From: Methanomassiliicoccaceae archaeon UBA480 | GTDB taxonomy: Archaea; Thermoplasmatota; Thermoplasmata; Methanomassiliicoccales; Methanomethylophilaceae | Direction: 5' to 3' | DNA: 26,850 nt | NCBI GenBank assembly: GCA_002506425.1 | Contig: DAXO01000089.1 | Location: 1 to 26,850 of the forward strand | Shown: in pieces, positions 14,670 to 22,001 of the stretch | Layout: each line of letters begins with the position of its first letter | Numbering within the stretch: the stretch's first letter is position 1 | Program-made: the position numbers and the translations under genes | The notes under the pieces: model-generated | Told to the model about the DNA's origin: nothing | Seen by the model: the letters and a program-made list of their open reading frames with translations, nothing else | The model's database searches: none

Positions 14670-15692
14670 TCAGACGTCGCGCCCCTGATCCAAGATATCT
14701 CCGGGTTTCACCACGGTGCCGTCCGCCAGGACCGAGTTGCTGACCTTGGCCCCCTTTCCGACCCTGCAGCCCTCGCCGAGGATGACGTTGCGCAGCTCGG
14801 CCCCGTTTATCTCGCATCCTTCCATCACGAGCACGCGATCGAGATTCGATGATCTGACGGACGCCTGACTCAGAATTGCAACATCCGTCAGCCTGCTTCC
14901 ATGGGCGGAGGCGCCCCTCCCCATGTATATGGAGCCGTCTAGCGCGCATCCCGGAGCCTTCCAATCACGGTCCGCATACTCGGCATCGGCGATGGCCAGA
15001 TTGGCCCTCAGAAGATCCCTGGGACGACCGACGTCCATCCATATGCCGTTGACCTCGTACCCCTGTATGCGCCTGCCTTCGGACATGAGGCGCGGAACGA
15101 GATCCTTGGAGAAATCGTAGAACGTGTTCTCCGGAATCTCGGACAGGACATCCTTCTGCAGGACATAGACGCCTGCGTTGATGAGATTCGAGAAGACCTC
15201 CTCCGGCTTGGGCTTCTCCTTGAACTCTGTTATCCTGAGCTCCTCATCCACCCTGGCTATACCGAACTCGCATGGGTTCTCGACTGGTGTGAGCGCGATG
15301 GTCACCGCCGCATCGGTCCTCTGATGGATCTCGATCTCCTCGGAGACGTCCATGGATACGAAGACGTCGCCGTTCGCGGCGACGAATGTGTCGTCCAGAC
15401 GGTCCTCGACGAGCTTCATCGCTCCACCGGTGCCCATAGGCTCGTCCTCGTAAGAGTATTCGATGCTCAAACCGAGGTCCGAACCATCGCCGATGGTCCT
15501 CCTCATGAGCTCGGATTTGTAGCCGCATGCCAAGATGACCTCCTCTATGCCACCCATAGCCAGTGACCTCAGGAGATACCACAGACACGGATGGTCGGCG
15601 ACGGGCAGGATAATCTTGGGCCTGGTCTCGGTCAGCGGGAGCAGTCTGGTACCCTTCCCACCGACCATCACGACGGCTTGCTTGACGCTCAT
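14670..15692 (-). CDS. Sugar-1-phosphate nucleotidyltransferase with C-terminal left-handed beta-helix
   Basis: A 340-residue enzyme that joins NTP and a sugar-1-phosphate. The Rossmann-like pyrophosphorylase domain has GGKGTRLLPLT at 11-21, the catalytic RPK at 24-26, GTGGAM at 87-92 and NGDVF with metal Asp109. From about residue 245 hexapeptide-type repeats (GSRLTDVAILSQ, VLVMEGCEINGAEL) form a left-handed beta-helix. The overall form fits mannose-1-P guanylyltransferase or glucose-1-P thymidylyl/uridylyltransferase relatives. HddC for GDP-heptose belongs to the same superfamily, but usual HddC lacks the beta-helix. It overlaps the DUF89 gene by 4 bp (ATGA), so the two are translated together. 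Confidence 0.87.
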   Translation of the reverse strand: MSVKQAVVMVGGKGTRLLPLTETRPKIILPVADHPCLWYLLRSLAMGGIEEVILACGYKSELMRRTIGDGSDLGLSIEYSYEDEPMGTGGAMKLVEDRLDDTFVAANGDVFVSMDVSEEIEIHQRTDAAVTIALTPVENPCEFGIARVDEELRITEFKEKPKPEEVFSNLINAGVYVLQKDVLSEIPENTFYDFSKDLVPRLMSEGRRIQGYEVNGIWMDVGRPRDLLRANLAIADAEYADRDWKAPGCALDGSIYMGRGASAHGSRLTDVAILSQASVRSSNLDRVLVMEGCEINGAELRNVILGEGCRVGKGAKVSNSVLADGTVVKPGDILDQGRDV

Positions 15693-16576
15693 TTGGAATT
15701 CCTCTCCGGGGTAATCACCTTGACGACATTAACATTCTGCGGAACACCCAACGATGCGGCCACGGGAGCGCATTTGGAACGTAGAATGTGGACAATAGGC
15801 ACGTCGAGAAAGCGTCCGGATGTGGCTTCATAATTCGCCATGCCCTTCGCGATTATCAGACCGCAACCCTCGATCTCCTCCGAGAGATCCTCGGGAACAT
15901 CATCCCAGTCTATCCCTATGTAGAACTTCCCCGTGGTGAGAAGGCGATCCACCGCATGGTCGAGGCCGATGCGCCTTGCATCCTGAAGGGTAACATCATT
16001 GAGGATGGGCTCTCCGCGGACGACACCGACCACGCGCTTCCCCATCCTCCTGAGCAGATCTATCAGAACCATGTCCATCCTCGACTCCCCGCAGTTGTCG
16101 AAGATGTACACGACGCCGGGAACCTCATCCAAGAGATCCTCCAAACGGCTGATGTCATCGAGACCTAGGCCCTCGGATACTATGCTCTGATAGACGGAGG
16201 AGAATGCATCCGGGTCGTCGATGGCGGAGCCTGCCCCGAAATCCATGATGTTGCCTGCGACGGCACCCATGATGGCGGCCCTCAGAGGATCGTCGGATGC
16301 CAAAACCATATCTTCGAGCTCCCTGGCGAACGGTTCCGCGACAGCGTCCGCGCGGCACTTGATCTCGAAATAGGGATCCGAGGAGCAGACGGCACGGTAT
16401 GCCTCCCTGTGGACCTCGGTGGCTATCCTCACGGACTCCGTGTCCTGATCCATCCGCTTCGCCAGAACGGCCGCAGCGGCTTTCACCGCATCGAATTCCA
16501 GACCGTTGTCGACAAGGCGGGATTGGAACAGGACCCTGCGCATAAGACAGGGTGCACAATCGGCAGTGAACCTCAA
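15689..16576 (-). CDS. DUF89/ARMT1-like metal-dependent phosphatase
   Basis: A 295-residue DUF89-family protein. Members are metal-dependent phosphatases proposed to remove damaged or surplus phosphometabolites, including sugar phosphates. The N-terminal cysteine pair is at 7 and 10 (DCAPCLMRR), GNIMDFG is at 108-114, and the metal-site motif FDNCGES is at 159-165. The reading frame offers only a TTG at 16576 as a start that keeps the conserved cysteines; Met12 would lose them. It is the first gene of a two-gene operon with the nucleotidyltransferase, which suggests a sugar-phosphate substrate. A TATA-like TTTATTC inside the EF-1beta terminator may drive it. Confidence 0.85.
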   Translation of the reverse strand: MRFTADCAPCLMRRVLFQSRLVDNGLEFDAVKAAAAVLAKRMDQDTESVRIATEVHREAYRAVCSSDPYFEIKCRADAVAEPFARELEDMVLASDDPLRAAIMGAVAGNIMDFGAGSAIDDPDAFSSVYQSIVSEGLGLDDISRLEDLLDEVPGVVYIFDNCGESRMDMVLIDLLRRMGKRVVGVVRGEPILNDVTLQDARRIGLDHAVDRLLTTGKFYIGIDWDDVPEDLSEEIEGCGLIIAKGMANYEATSGRFLDVPIVHILRSKCAPVAASLGVPQNVNVVKVITPERNSK

Positions 16577-16591
16577 TGTATCACACTCGTT

Positions 16592-16627
16592 GAAGAATAA
16601 AGAAAGAAAAAGGCGGGGTCATCCCGC
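16592..16627 (-). terminator. Hairpin plus T-tract terminator of the EF-1beta operon
   Basis: On the minus strand GCGGG/CCCGC (16613-16627) with a 5-base loop is followed by TTTTTCTTTCTTTATTCTTC. It begins 11 bases after the EF-1beta stop. The T-tract also contains the only TATA-like element ahead of the DUF89 gene (TTTATTC, 16595-16601). Confidence 0.7.
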
Positions 16628-16638
16628 GTTGTCCGGCC

Positions 16639-16908
16639 TCAGACGACCGTGTTGGAGACGCACTCGACGTTCTCGATTCCGGGGATGGAGCGGAGCCCGT
16701 TCTCGAGCTTGCTGCCCACCTCTTCGTCGGTGTCGTCGATGAGGAATCCGGCGTTGACCTTCATGAGGCCGAACGCAACGGGCTTGATGGAGGTCTCGAT
16801 GACCTTGACGCCCTCGGGGATGACGTCGTTCAGCTTGGCGATGACTCCATCGAGGTCGATCTCTGTGCTCTCGGGCATGAGGTCGTAGGCTGCTGCGATC
16901 TGTCCCAT
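16639..16908 (-). CDS. aef1b: Archaeal elongation factor 1-beta
   Basis: An 89-residue guanine-nucleotide exchange factor for archaeal EF-1alpha. The small alpha/beta fold is recognisable from MGQIAAAYDLMPESTEIDLD, IETSIKPVAFGLMKVNAGF (the 'KPIAFGLxAL' core) and the end IENVECVSNTVV. Length matches archaeal EF-1beta. It lies nine bases after a small zinc-finger gene and shares its promoter, a conserved archaeal gene pair. A strong hairpin/T-tract terminator follows. Confidence 0.96.
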   Translation of the reverse strand: MGQIAAAYDLMPESTEIDLDGVIAKLNDVIPEGVKVIETSIKPVAFGLMKVNAGFLIDDTDEEVGSKLENGLRSIPGIENVECVSNTVV

Positions 16909-16917
16909 CGAAACACC

Positions 16918-17085
16918 TCACGGACCGATGAATCCGCATTTCTTGCACTCGTAGGGAACGCTCTGGTCGCGGCACTGGGCGCACCTTCCGATCTCGTACT
17001 CTCCGCACTTGGGGCACTTGAAGAAGGTGTTTCCGCGGCCAATCAGCCTCTTCCCGCAGGAAGAGCATATTTTGTCGGCTGCCAT
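16918..17085 (-). CDS. Four-knuckle zinc-finger protein (HVO_2753 family)
   Basis: A 55-residue archaeal protein with four CxxC knuckles: C7-C10, C24-C27, C35-C38 and C47-C50, three followed by Gly. This arrangement, and position just upstream of EF-1beta, match the HVO_2753 zinc-finger family known from Haloferax; a translation or RNA-related role is suspected from context. The frame is open upstream to 17298 but that part is antisense to the next gene. The ATG at 17085 is chosen because it has a TATA box at 17108-17116 and starts just before the first knuckle. Confidence 0.9.
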   Translation of the reverse strand: MAADKICSSCGKRLIGRGNTFFKCPKCGEYEIGRCAQCRDQSVPYECKKCGFIGP

Positions 17086-17107
17086 GCGCACGCGATTATT
17101 GTCATCG

Positions 17108-17116
17108 TATTTAAAT
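17108..17116 (-). promoter_or_regulatory. TATA box of the zinc-finger/EF-1beta operon
   Basis: ATTTAAATA on the minus strand lies 23-31 bases before the ATG at 17085, indicating a leaderless operon. Confidence 0.65.
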
Positions 17117-17209
17117 GAGCGACTGGCCGCGATGAACACGATTAAAACTGTCGGGAACGCCCGCGGCAATGCCGAACGACGGTTTTCCGCAGAATGGCCG
17201 TTGAAAGGG

Positions 17210-17216
17210 TAATAAA
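17210..17216 (+). promoter_or_regulatory. TATA-like box of the GT-C/ectodomain/phosphohexomutase operon
   Basis: TAATAAA is 22-28 bases before the ATG at 17238. The 152-base divergent gap 17086-17237 contains this box and the opposite TATA box at 17108-17116. Confidence 0.5.
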
Positions 17217-17237
17217 CGGCCCCGCCAATCGCCGGAC

Positions 17238-18602
17238 ATGGACGCGATCGGTCGGATGCGCGCATTGGCGGACAGCCCGGGAGGTCTGCTTGCAGCATCG
17301 TTCATCATAGGGATGCTGACACGTGTCGCTGTCCTTCCGTTCACATACGACTACGATATCTATCACTGGGCCGTAGTTCTTCAGAATATCAACTCCGGGA
17401 ACGGCCTGTACGAGATGGACGGCTACTACTACACACCTGTCTGGGGATACATCCTGGGCTTCATGGACCTCGTCTGGAACTCCTTCCTGTCCATAGACGT
17501 CTACGGAACCAAGGTATGGGAATTGCTCGGGGTCCAGGATTTCGACGGCATCAAGCATGTGGCCACCGTCACTTCTCCGGAGTTCAATACAGCCGTGAAA
17601 TCCATGCTTATACTCGTGGATATCGCTGTGGGACTAGTCATCAGACGCCTGGTGACATCCCTGACCGGCGACAACAGGAAGGGCGATCTGGGATTCGCCC
17701 TCTGGTTCCTATGCCCGTTGACGATCTACATGTCCTCGGTCCAGGCCACGTTCGACAACATATCCGGATTGCTCACACTGCTCAGCCTCATCCTGGTTCT
17801 GAGAAGGCACCACATGCTCGGCGGAGTCCTGCTCATGACCGGGATTCTTCTGAAGCTCTATCCAATATTCGCGGCCCCGGTCGTTCTCGCACTGATATAC
17901 TCGAGAAGCGGAACCATCCGCAAAACCGCAAGCGACACATCGGCGTTCATAGCCGGCGGATTGATAGCATTCCTTGCAATCATGGGGCCCAGCATTGCCG
18001 ACGGAACGGTGCGTAAGGCATTCACATTCATCACAGACAGGATGGGATCCGGCCCTCTGATCGACCAGGCATTCGGGATGGTAGGGATCGTTCTCGGCCT
18101 GACCATCATGCTCTATGCCACGTATCGCATGGCCGCATGCGGAAAAGAGAGAAGCGACAGCGAGTTCCTGGGCCTGGCGATGATAGCTCTGTCCGGAGGA
18201 GTCGTCAGCAACATGGGCCCCCAATATCCTCTGGTAGTCCTGCCGATCCTCTGCGCCTACATAGCGGCAAAGGACGGAGGCTTCAGGATCTGCTGGGTGC
18301 TGATCGGATGCGGATGCGCCCTCGAAGCCCTGGCTCTGAACAACTACTCGTTGCTCATGAGCCTGGCATCATACGGGCCCGTGCAATTCGATACGATAAT
18401 CTCGGGACTGGAATGGACCGAGGCGGAGATTGTGTACGGAACGAGCTTCAGAAGCATCATGAACACTGTGTTCTCGATGGTTGCAATGAGTGGATTGTTC
18501 CTGATCGTTCTGCTCTATATCAGAGAGGATATCGAGAAAAGGATGCCGAAGGTGGGTGCCCTCCTCTCCAGAATACGTTCGGGAGGCGACACGGATGCGT
18601 GA
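17238..18602 (+). CDS. GT-C superfamily membrane glycosyltransferase (GT87/PIG-M-like), copy 1
   Basis: A 454-residue polytopic membrane protein with about ten hydrophobic segments. The first outside loop carries TYDYDIYHWAVVL with acidic Asp38/Asp40, followed by GNGLYEMDGYYYTPVWGYILG at 54-74. Acidic residues at this point are the catalytic base in GT-C enzymes that use polyprenyl-phosphate sugars. The second copy at 24.6-26.0 kb keeps the same block almost exactly (SDYW, then GNGLYGLEGYYYTPVWGYVLG). It is the first gene of an operon and overlaps the ectodomain protein gene by 8 bp, exactly the overlap size seen in the other copy. Likely transfers mannose or another sugar to a surface glycan or protein; donor not determined. 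Confidence 0.85.
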   Translation: MDAIGRMRALADSPGGLLAASFIIGMLTRVAVLPFTYDYDIYHWAVVLQNINSGNGLYEMDGYYYTPVWGYILGFMDLVWNSFLSIDVYGTKVWELLGVQDFDGIKHVATVTSPEFNTAVKSMLILVDIAVGLVIRRLVTSLTGDNRKGDLGFALWFLCPLTIYMSSVQATFDNISGLLTLLSLILVLRRHHMLGGVLLMTGILLKLYPIFAAPVVLALIYSRSGTIRKTASDTSAFIAGGLIAFLAIMGPSIADGTVRKAFTFITDRMGSGPLIDQAFGMVGIVLGLTIMLYATYRMAACGKERSDSEFLGLAMIALSGGVVSNMGPQYPLVVLPILCAYIAAKDGGFRICWVLIGCGCALEALALNNYSLLMSLASYGPVQFDTIISGLEWTEAEIVYGTSFRSIMNTVFSMVAMSGLFLIVLLYIREDIEKRMPKVGALLSRIRSGGDTDA

Positions 18603-19614
18603 TGTCAGACTGATGGCTGCTGCCATGGCAGTCATCGTGATAGTTCTCGCCGGCGAGGCATACATCTACTGCAACGACTGGGAGGAGATGTACCGGTCAG
18701 AATTGTCGCAGGACGGCCACTCTGTGGAGATATCCTCCGGATCGTCCAACAGGTATGATGTCGTCACCATAGGCGGAAGCCCGGAAAAGGCCGAAACGAT
18801 GGCCATCTATTACGATCCGTCGTACGGGGAGCATCTGGACGAAACCCATCATGCGACAGGCGGCACGTACCTGGACCAGGAATACTACGTGACGATGCTC
18901 GCCGACCAGCTGGAAACTAGAGGAGCTGAGGCGCGCATATTGGACGCGGGATCCCTTGCGGACATGATGAGAGAGTCGATGTCGAGCGGGCGCTGCTCCC
19001 AGGCCGTGGTTATCGCCTCCGGGGCCATCCCGGACACCATATACTCCGGTTCGGAATCGGACATAGTGATTCAATGGCTGAATGCGGGGGGCCGTCTGTA
19101 CTGGATCGGCGGCATCATCGGACAATTCATATCCCATGCCGACGGCCAGGTATCCGATATCGGAACCGGGATGCAGGGCCTGTTCCTCGGTTCCGCTACC
19201 CAGAATGAAGTCGAGACGTTCGGAACAGAACCCATATCCGGAGAATGGTCGGAGTCGCTTTCGCTCATGGGCAACGGAACGCTCTACGGTGTGGATGCCT
19301 CGAACTGCAGGGATTCTCTGCAGATGGGATTCACGGACGGGACCTACTCCAGCATAGGTCTGGTCGGGAAAGGCGAAGGGTTCGTATGCGTCTTCGGCGG
19401 CGTGCTCTCGAACGACCAGCGCGCGGACGTCGCGCAGGTCCTGGCATCGGGCATCGGTCCGGATTCGCACATACTGGACCATCGGAGCGGAAGCGTCACG
19501 AGAGAGACCGTCTCGGTCCCCTTGGAATCTGCTGGCCCTTCGGATTCGGTCTACGTCTATCTGGGAGGCTATTTCGCCGTATACGGCAAATCGTTTAGGA
19601 TATCGGGGCGATGA
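18595..19614 (+). CDS. Membrane-anchored extracytoplasmic protein paired with GT-C, copy 1
   Basis: A 339-residue protein with an N-terminal signal anchor (residues about 6-26, LMAAAMAVIVIVLAGEAYIY) and a large outside domain. The middle reads like a GATase/ThuA-type alpha/beta fold: QAVVIASGAIPD at 136-147 and WLNAGGRLYWIGGIIGQF at 161-178. The C-terminal part ends in a beta-rich block SVYVYLGGYFAVYGKSFRI. I recognise no named family. Its closest relative here is the partial protein at the right end of the window. The ATG has GGGAGG about eight bases upstream and overlaps the GT-C stop by 8 bp; ATGA links it to the phosphohexomutase. Function unknown; co-translation with GT-C suggests a substrate-binding or accessory subunit outside. 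Confidence 0.85.
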   Translation: MRDVRLMAAAMAVIVIVLAGEAYIYCNDWEEMYRSELSQDGHSVEISSGSSNRYDVVTIGGSPEKAETMAIYYDPSYGEHLDETHHATGGTYLDQEYYVTMLADQLETRGAEARILDAGSLADMMRESMSSGRCSQAVVIASGAIPDTIYSGSESDIVIQWLNAGGRLYWIGGIIGQFISHADGQVSDIGTGMQGLFLGSATQNEVETFGTEPISGEWSESLSLMGNGTLYGVDASNCRDSLQMGFTDGTYSSIGLVGKGEGFVCVFGGVLSNDQRADVAQVLASGIGPDSHILDHRSGSVTRETVSVPLESAGPSDSVYVYLGGYFAVYGKSFRISGR

Positions 19615-19640
19615 CCCCGGGAAGATACGTGGGTGGTTTC

Positions 19641-21530
19641 ATGAGCGGAAGGATGTTCGGAACAAACGGCGTGCGCGGGATATCTAACAAGGACATGAAT
19701 TGTGAGCTCGCCATGCGCATAGGGCGCAGCGTCGGAGCCGTCCTCGGCAAGAATATCGCCGTTGCCATGGATCCAAGGACATCTTCCGTGATGCTCAAGG
19801 ACGCTCTCTGCTCCGGCCTGTTGTCGGTAGGAGCCGACGTCCGCGATCTGGGGATGGTTCCGACGCCTGCGCTGCAACAATTCGTCAAGATGTATGATGG
19901 CATCGTCGGAGGCGTGATGATCACCGCATCCCACAATCCTCCTGAATTCAACGGGATAAAGTGCATAGCTGCGGATGGCACCGAGTGCACCAAGGAGCAG
20001 GAGGACGAGATCGAGAGGAGATATCGCGAAGGCGTCGAACCTGTGGAATGGGACTCCATAGGAACCGGATGGAACGTCGGCCTTGTCGCCCAGGGATACG
20101 TCGACTCGGTGATCGCCAAAGTGGATGCGGACTGCATAAGAAAAGCAGGCCTGAAGGTCGTCCTCGACTGCGCTAACGGATGCTCCTGCGCCACATCGCC
20201 TCTTCTCCTCCAGAAGCTCGGAGTGGATGCAGTCGTGATCAACGGAACCCCTGACATGCGCCACCCTGCACACCTGAGCGAGCCCACCGCAGACAACCTC
20301 GGCATGCTCATGGAGACCGTGGTCGCCGAGCATGCGGACCTCGGAGTAGCCCACGACGGCGACGCGGACAGATGCGTCTTCATCGCCCGCGACGGTAGAT
20401 ACGTCCCCGGAGACCTGGCATTGGCACTTCTCGGAAGATACATTCTGGAGAAGAATGGCGGAGGCGAGATCGTCGTCACCGTAGCAACATCCATGATCGT
20501 GGAGGACATCGCCAAAAAAGCGGGAGGGCGCGTCGCCTACACCGCAGTAGGATCCCCCATAGTCGCCCGCAGGATGGCCGAGGACGGCGCCCTGTTCGGA
20601 GGGGAGGAGAACGGAGGTCTGATCTTCGCCGGACATCAGTTCTGCCGCGACGGCGCGATGGGTCTGGCCGAGATGCTCGAATGCATCGTGAAGAAAGGCG
20701 ACCTGGTCGATCAGCTGGATTCGCTGCCCTCGTATCGCACGATAAAGAAGGCCGTATCATGCCCCGAAGATCTCAAGGATAAGGTCACACAGGTCATCGC
20801 ATCCCGCCATTCCGGAGAGAAGATGGACACCACGGACGGCCTCAAGTTCCTTTATGACGACGGATGGGTGCTGCTCAGACCTTCCGGAACAGAGCCCAAG
20901 TACAGGATATACTCAGAATCCAGGGACGGAGTCAAAGCCGAGGAGCGCTCGAAGTCTTTCGTCGAGGAATTCGAAAGAACAGTCGAAGAGCTGCGATCGG
21001 AGATTCCGATCGGCCGCCAGCTTGGCCTTCAACTGCATAACGGGGCGAACCTCTGCAGGATCGATGCCGCGGGCCAGCGCCATGTACATCGAGATGTAGT
21101 CGCCGAGGATGAGCGCCCTGAACATGTTCTCGAGCGAGGACGTGCCCCCCAGTCTGACAGCGATATGAGGCGCTCCGCTCTCCTTCAAGCGCTCGGCGGA
21201 GGCTTCCATCTCCGCGGTACCACCGTTCATTCCGTCATCGCACCCTATGAGCAGGACGGGGATGGCCCCCCCATCCGGACGGGATGCCCATATACTCAGG
21301 CTCTCAGACGAGAAGCCGGGCTCCGAATCGCAGAAAGCGACGTATTTGGCATTCTCGTTGAACTGCGTCTTCCATCTGTATGCTACCGAGCGCATGCATT
21401 CATCGGCGCAGACCACCGGAACATGATCCATCAGAGCAGATGCGATGTCGCGAGCGATGCACCCATCCGAAAGAGCATTGAGATCCCTGTACTCCCTCAG
21501 CGAGGGGATGAATCCGCGTATGCGATCTGA
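19641..21530 (+). CDS. Phosphomannomutase/phosphoglucosamine mutase family, no stop at the expected end
   Basis: An alpha-D-phosphohexomutase (mannose-6-P/mannose-1-P, or glucosamine-6-P/-1-P). Motifs, numbered from 19641: MFGTNGVRG at 5-13, phosphoserine loop TASHNPPEFNG at 95-105 with Ser97, metal loop DGDADRC at 239-245, sugar loop GEENGGLIF at 321-329, and phosphate loop RPSGTEPKYRIYS at 413-425. The conserved protein ends near residue 455 (about 21005), but no stop occurs there; the frame continues to 21530 as antisense of the isomerase gene, adding a nonsense tail. A one- or two-base shift would end it at 21040 or 21099. An ATG at 19611 (ATGA overlap with the upstream stop) is an alternative start; 19641 has GGTGG upstream and starts at the family N-terminus. 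Confidence 0.85.
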   Translation: MSGRMFGTNGVRGISNKDMNCELAMRIGRSVGAVLGKNIAVAMDPRTSSVMLKDALCSGLLSVGADVRDLGMVPTPALQQFVKMYDGIVGGVMITASHNPPEFNGIKCIAADGTECTKEQEDEIERRYREGVEPVEWDSIGTGWNVGLVAQGYVDSVIAKVDADCIRKAGLKVVLDCANGCSCATSPLLLQKLGVDAVVINGTPDMRHPAHLSEPTADNLGMLMETVVAEHADLGVAHDGDADRCVFIARDGRYVPGDLALALLGRYILEKNGGGEIVVTVATSMIVEDIAKKAGGRVAYTAVGSPIVARRMAEDGALFGGEENGGLIFAGHQFCRDGAMGLAEMLECIVKKGDLVDQLDSLPSYRTIKKAVSCPEDLKDKVTQVIASRHSGEKMDTTDGLKFLYDDGWVLLRPSGTEPKYRIYSESRDGVKAEERSKSFVEEFERTVEELRSEIPIGRQLGLQLHNGANLCRIDAAGQRHVHRDVVAEDERPEHVLERGRAPQSDSDMRRSALLQALGGGFHLRGTTVHSVIAPYEQDGDGPPIRTGCPYTQALRREAGLRIAESDVFGILVELRLPSVCYRAHAFIGADHRNMIHQSRCDVASDAPIRKSIEIPVLPQRGDESAYAI

Positions 21531-22001
21531 CAGGTCCGGCCCGCCGGCCGCGCGGATGACTCCGAGCGTGTATCCGATCATGTAACCGACGGCATGCCTC
21601 GGCTGCATGGATTTTGGAAGCGTTATGACGATCTCGCCGGCATCGTCACCGATCTCCTTCAGACGGCCGCCTGAAGTCACGTTCACAATAGTGCATCCGC
21701 GTGACCTCGCCTGGTCATGCATATGTATGGTTTCGGCCGTATTGCCCGAATAGCTGGAAATCACGGCGAGCGTGCGAGGGCCGACCCAAACAGGTAGCTC
21801 CGGATACTTGATGGACACGACCGGTTTGCCGGATTCGGAATAGCAGCAGTCGGCCGAGAAATCACCGCTGACGGCAGAGCCGCCTACGCCGCAGAGGATT
21901 ATGCTATCACAATCGAAGTCGAAGTCGAAATCGATGCCTATGGACCTCTCCAGATCGTCCACGAAGCCGTACAGCTGATCCTTCAGAGGGATATCGGCCA
22001 T
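20913..22001 (-). CDS. Phosphoglucose/phosphomannose isomerase-like SIS protein A
   Basis: A 362-residue double-SIS protein of the archaeal bifunctional phosphoglucose/phosphomannose isomerase family (fructose-6-P to glucose-6-P or mannose-6-P). The sugar-phosphate site is intact: LCGVGGSAVSGD at 36-47, SSYSGNTAET at 82-91, QPRHAVGYMIG at 133-143 and QFNENAK with Glu216. However, the usual 'PELNHNE' is replaced by SEPGFSSES, so the expected His, 16 residues after the Glu, is Ser232. The family's normal C-terminus is near residue 331 (LKAKLAAD, about 21009). The frame runs a further 31 residues into the phosphohexomutase C-terminus. It follows SIS protein B with a 1-bp TGATG overlap. Confidence 0.85.
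   Translation of the reverse strand: MADIPLKDQLYGFVDDLERSIGIDFDFDFDCDSIILCGVGGSAVSGDFSADCCYSESGKPVVSIKYPELPVWVGPRTLAVISSYSGNTAETIHMHDQARSRGCTIVNVTSGGRLKEIGDDAGEIVITLPKSMQPRHAVGYMIGYTLGVIRAAGGPDLSDRIRGFIPSLREYRDLNALSDGCIARDIASALMDHVPVVCADECMRSVAYRWKTQFNENAKYVAFCDSEPGFSSESLSIWASRPDGGAIPVLLIGCDDGMNGGTAEMEASAERLKESGAPHIAVRLGGTSSLENMFRALILGDYISMYMALARGIDPAEVRPVMQLKAKLAADRNLRSQLFDCSFEFLDERLRALLGFDSVPGF

Noticed and set aside
17160..17205. Possible hairpin upstream of the first GT-C gene
   Set aside because: Complementarity between CGACGG and CCGTTG stretches is short and imperfect, with no T-tract or leader context, so it is not listed.
19569..20636. Minus-strand open frames of over 300 residues opposite the phosphohexomutase
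   Set aside because: The plus-strand mutase motifs are unambiguous and the minus-strand translations show no conserved pattern.
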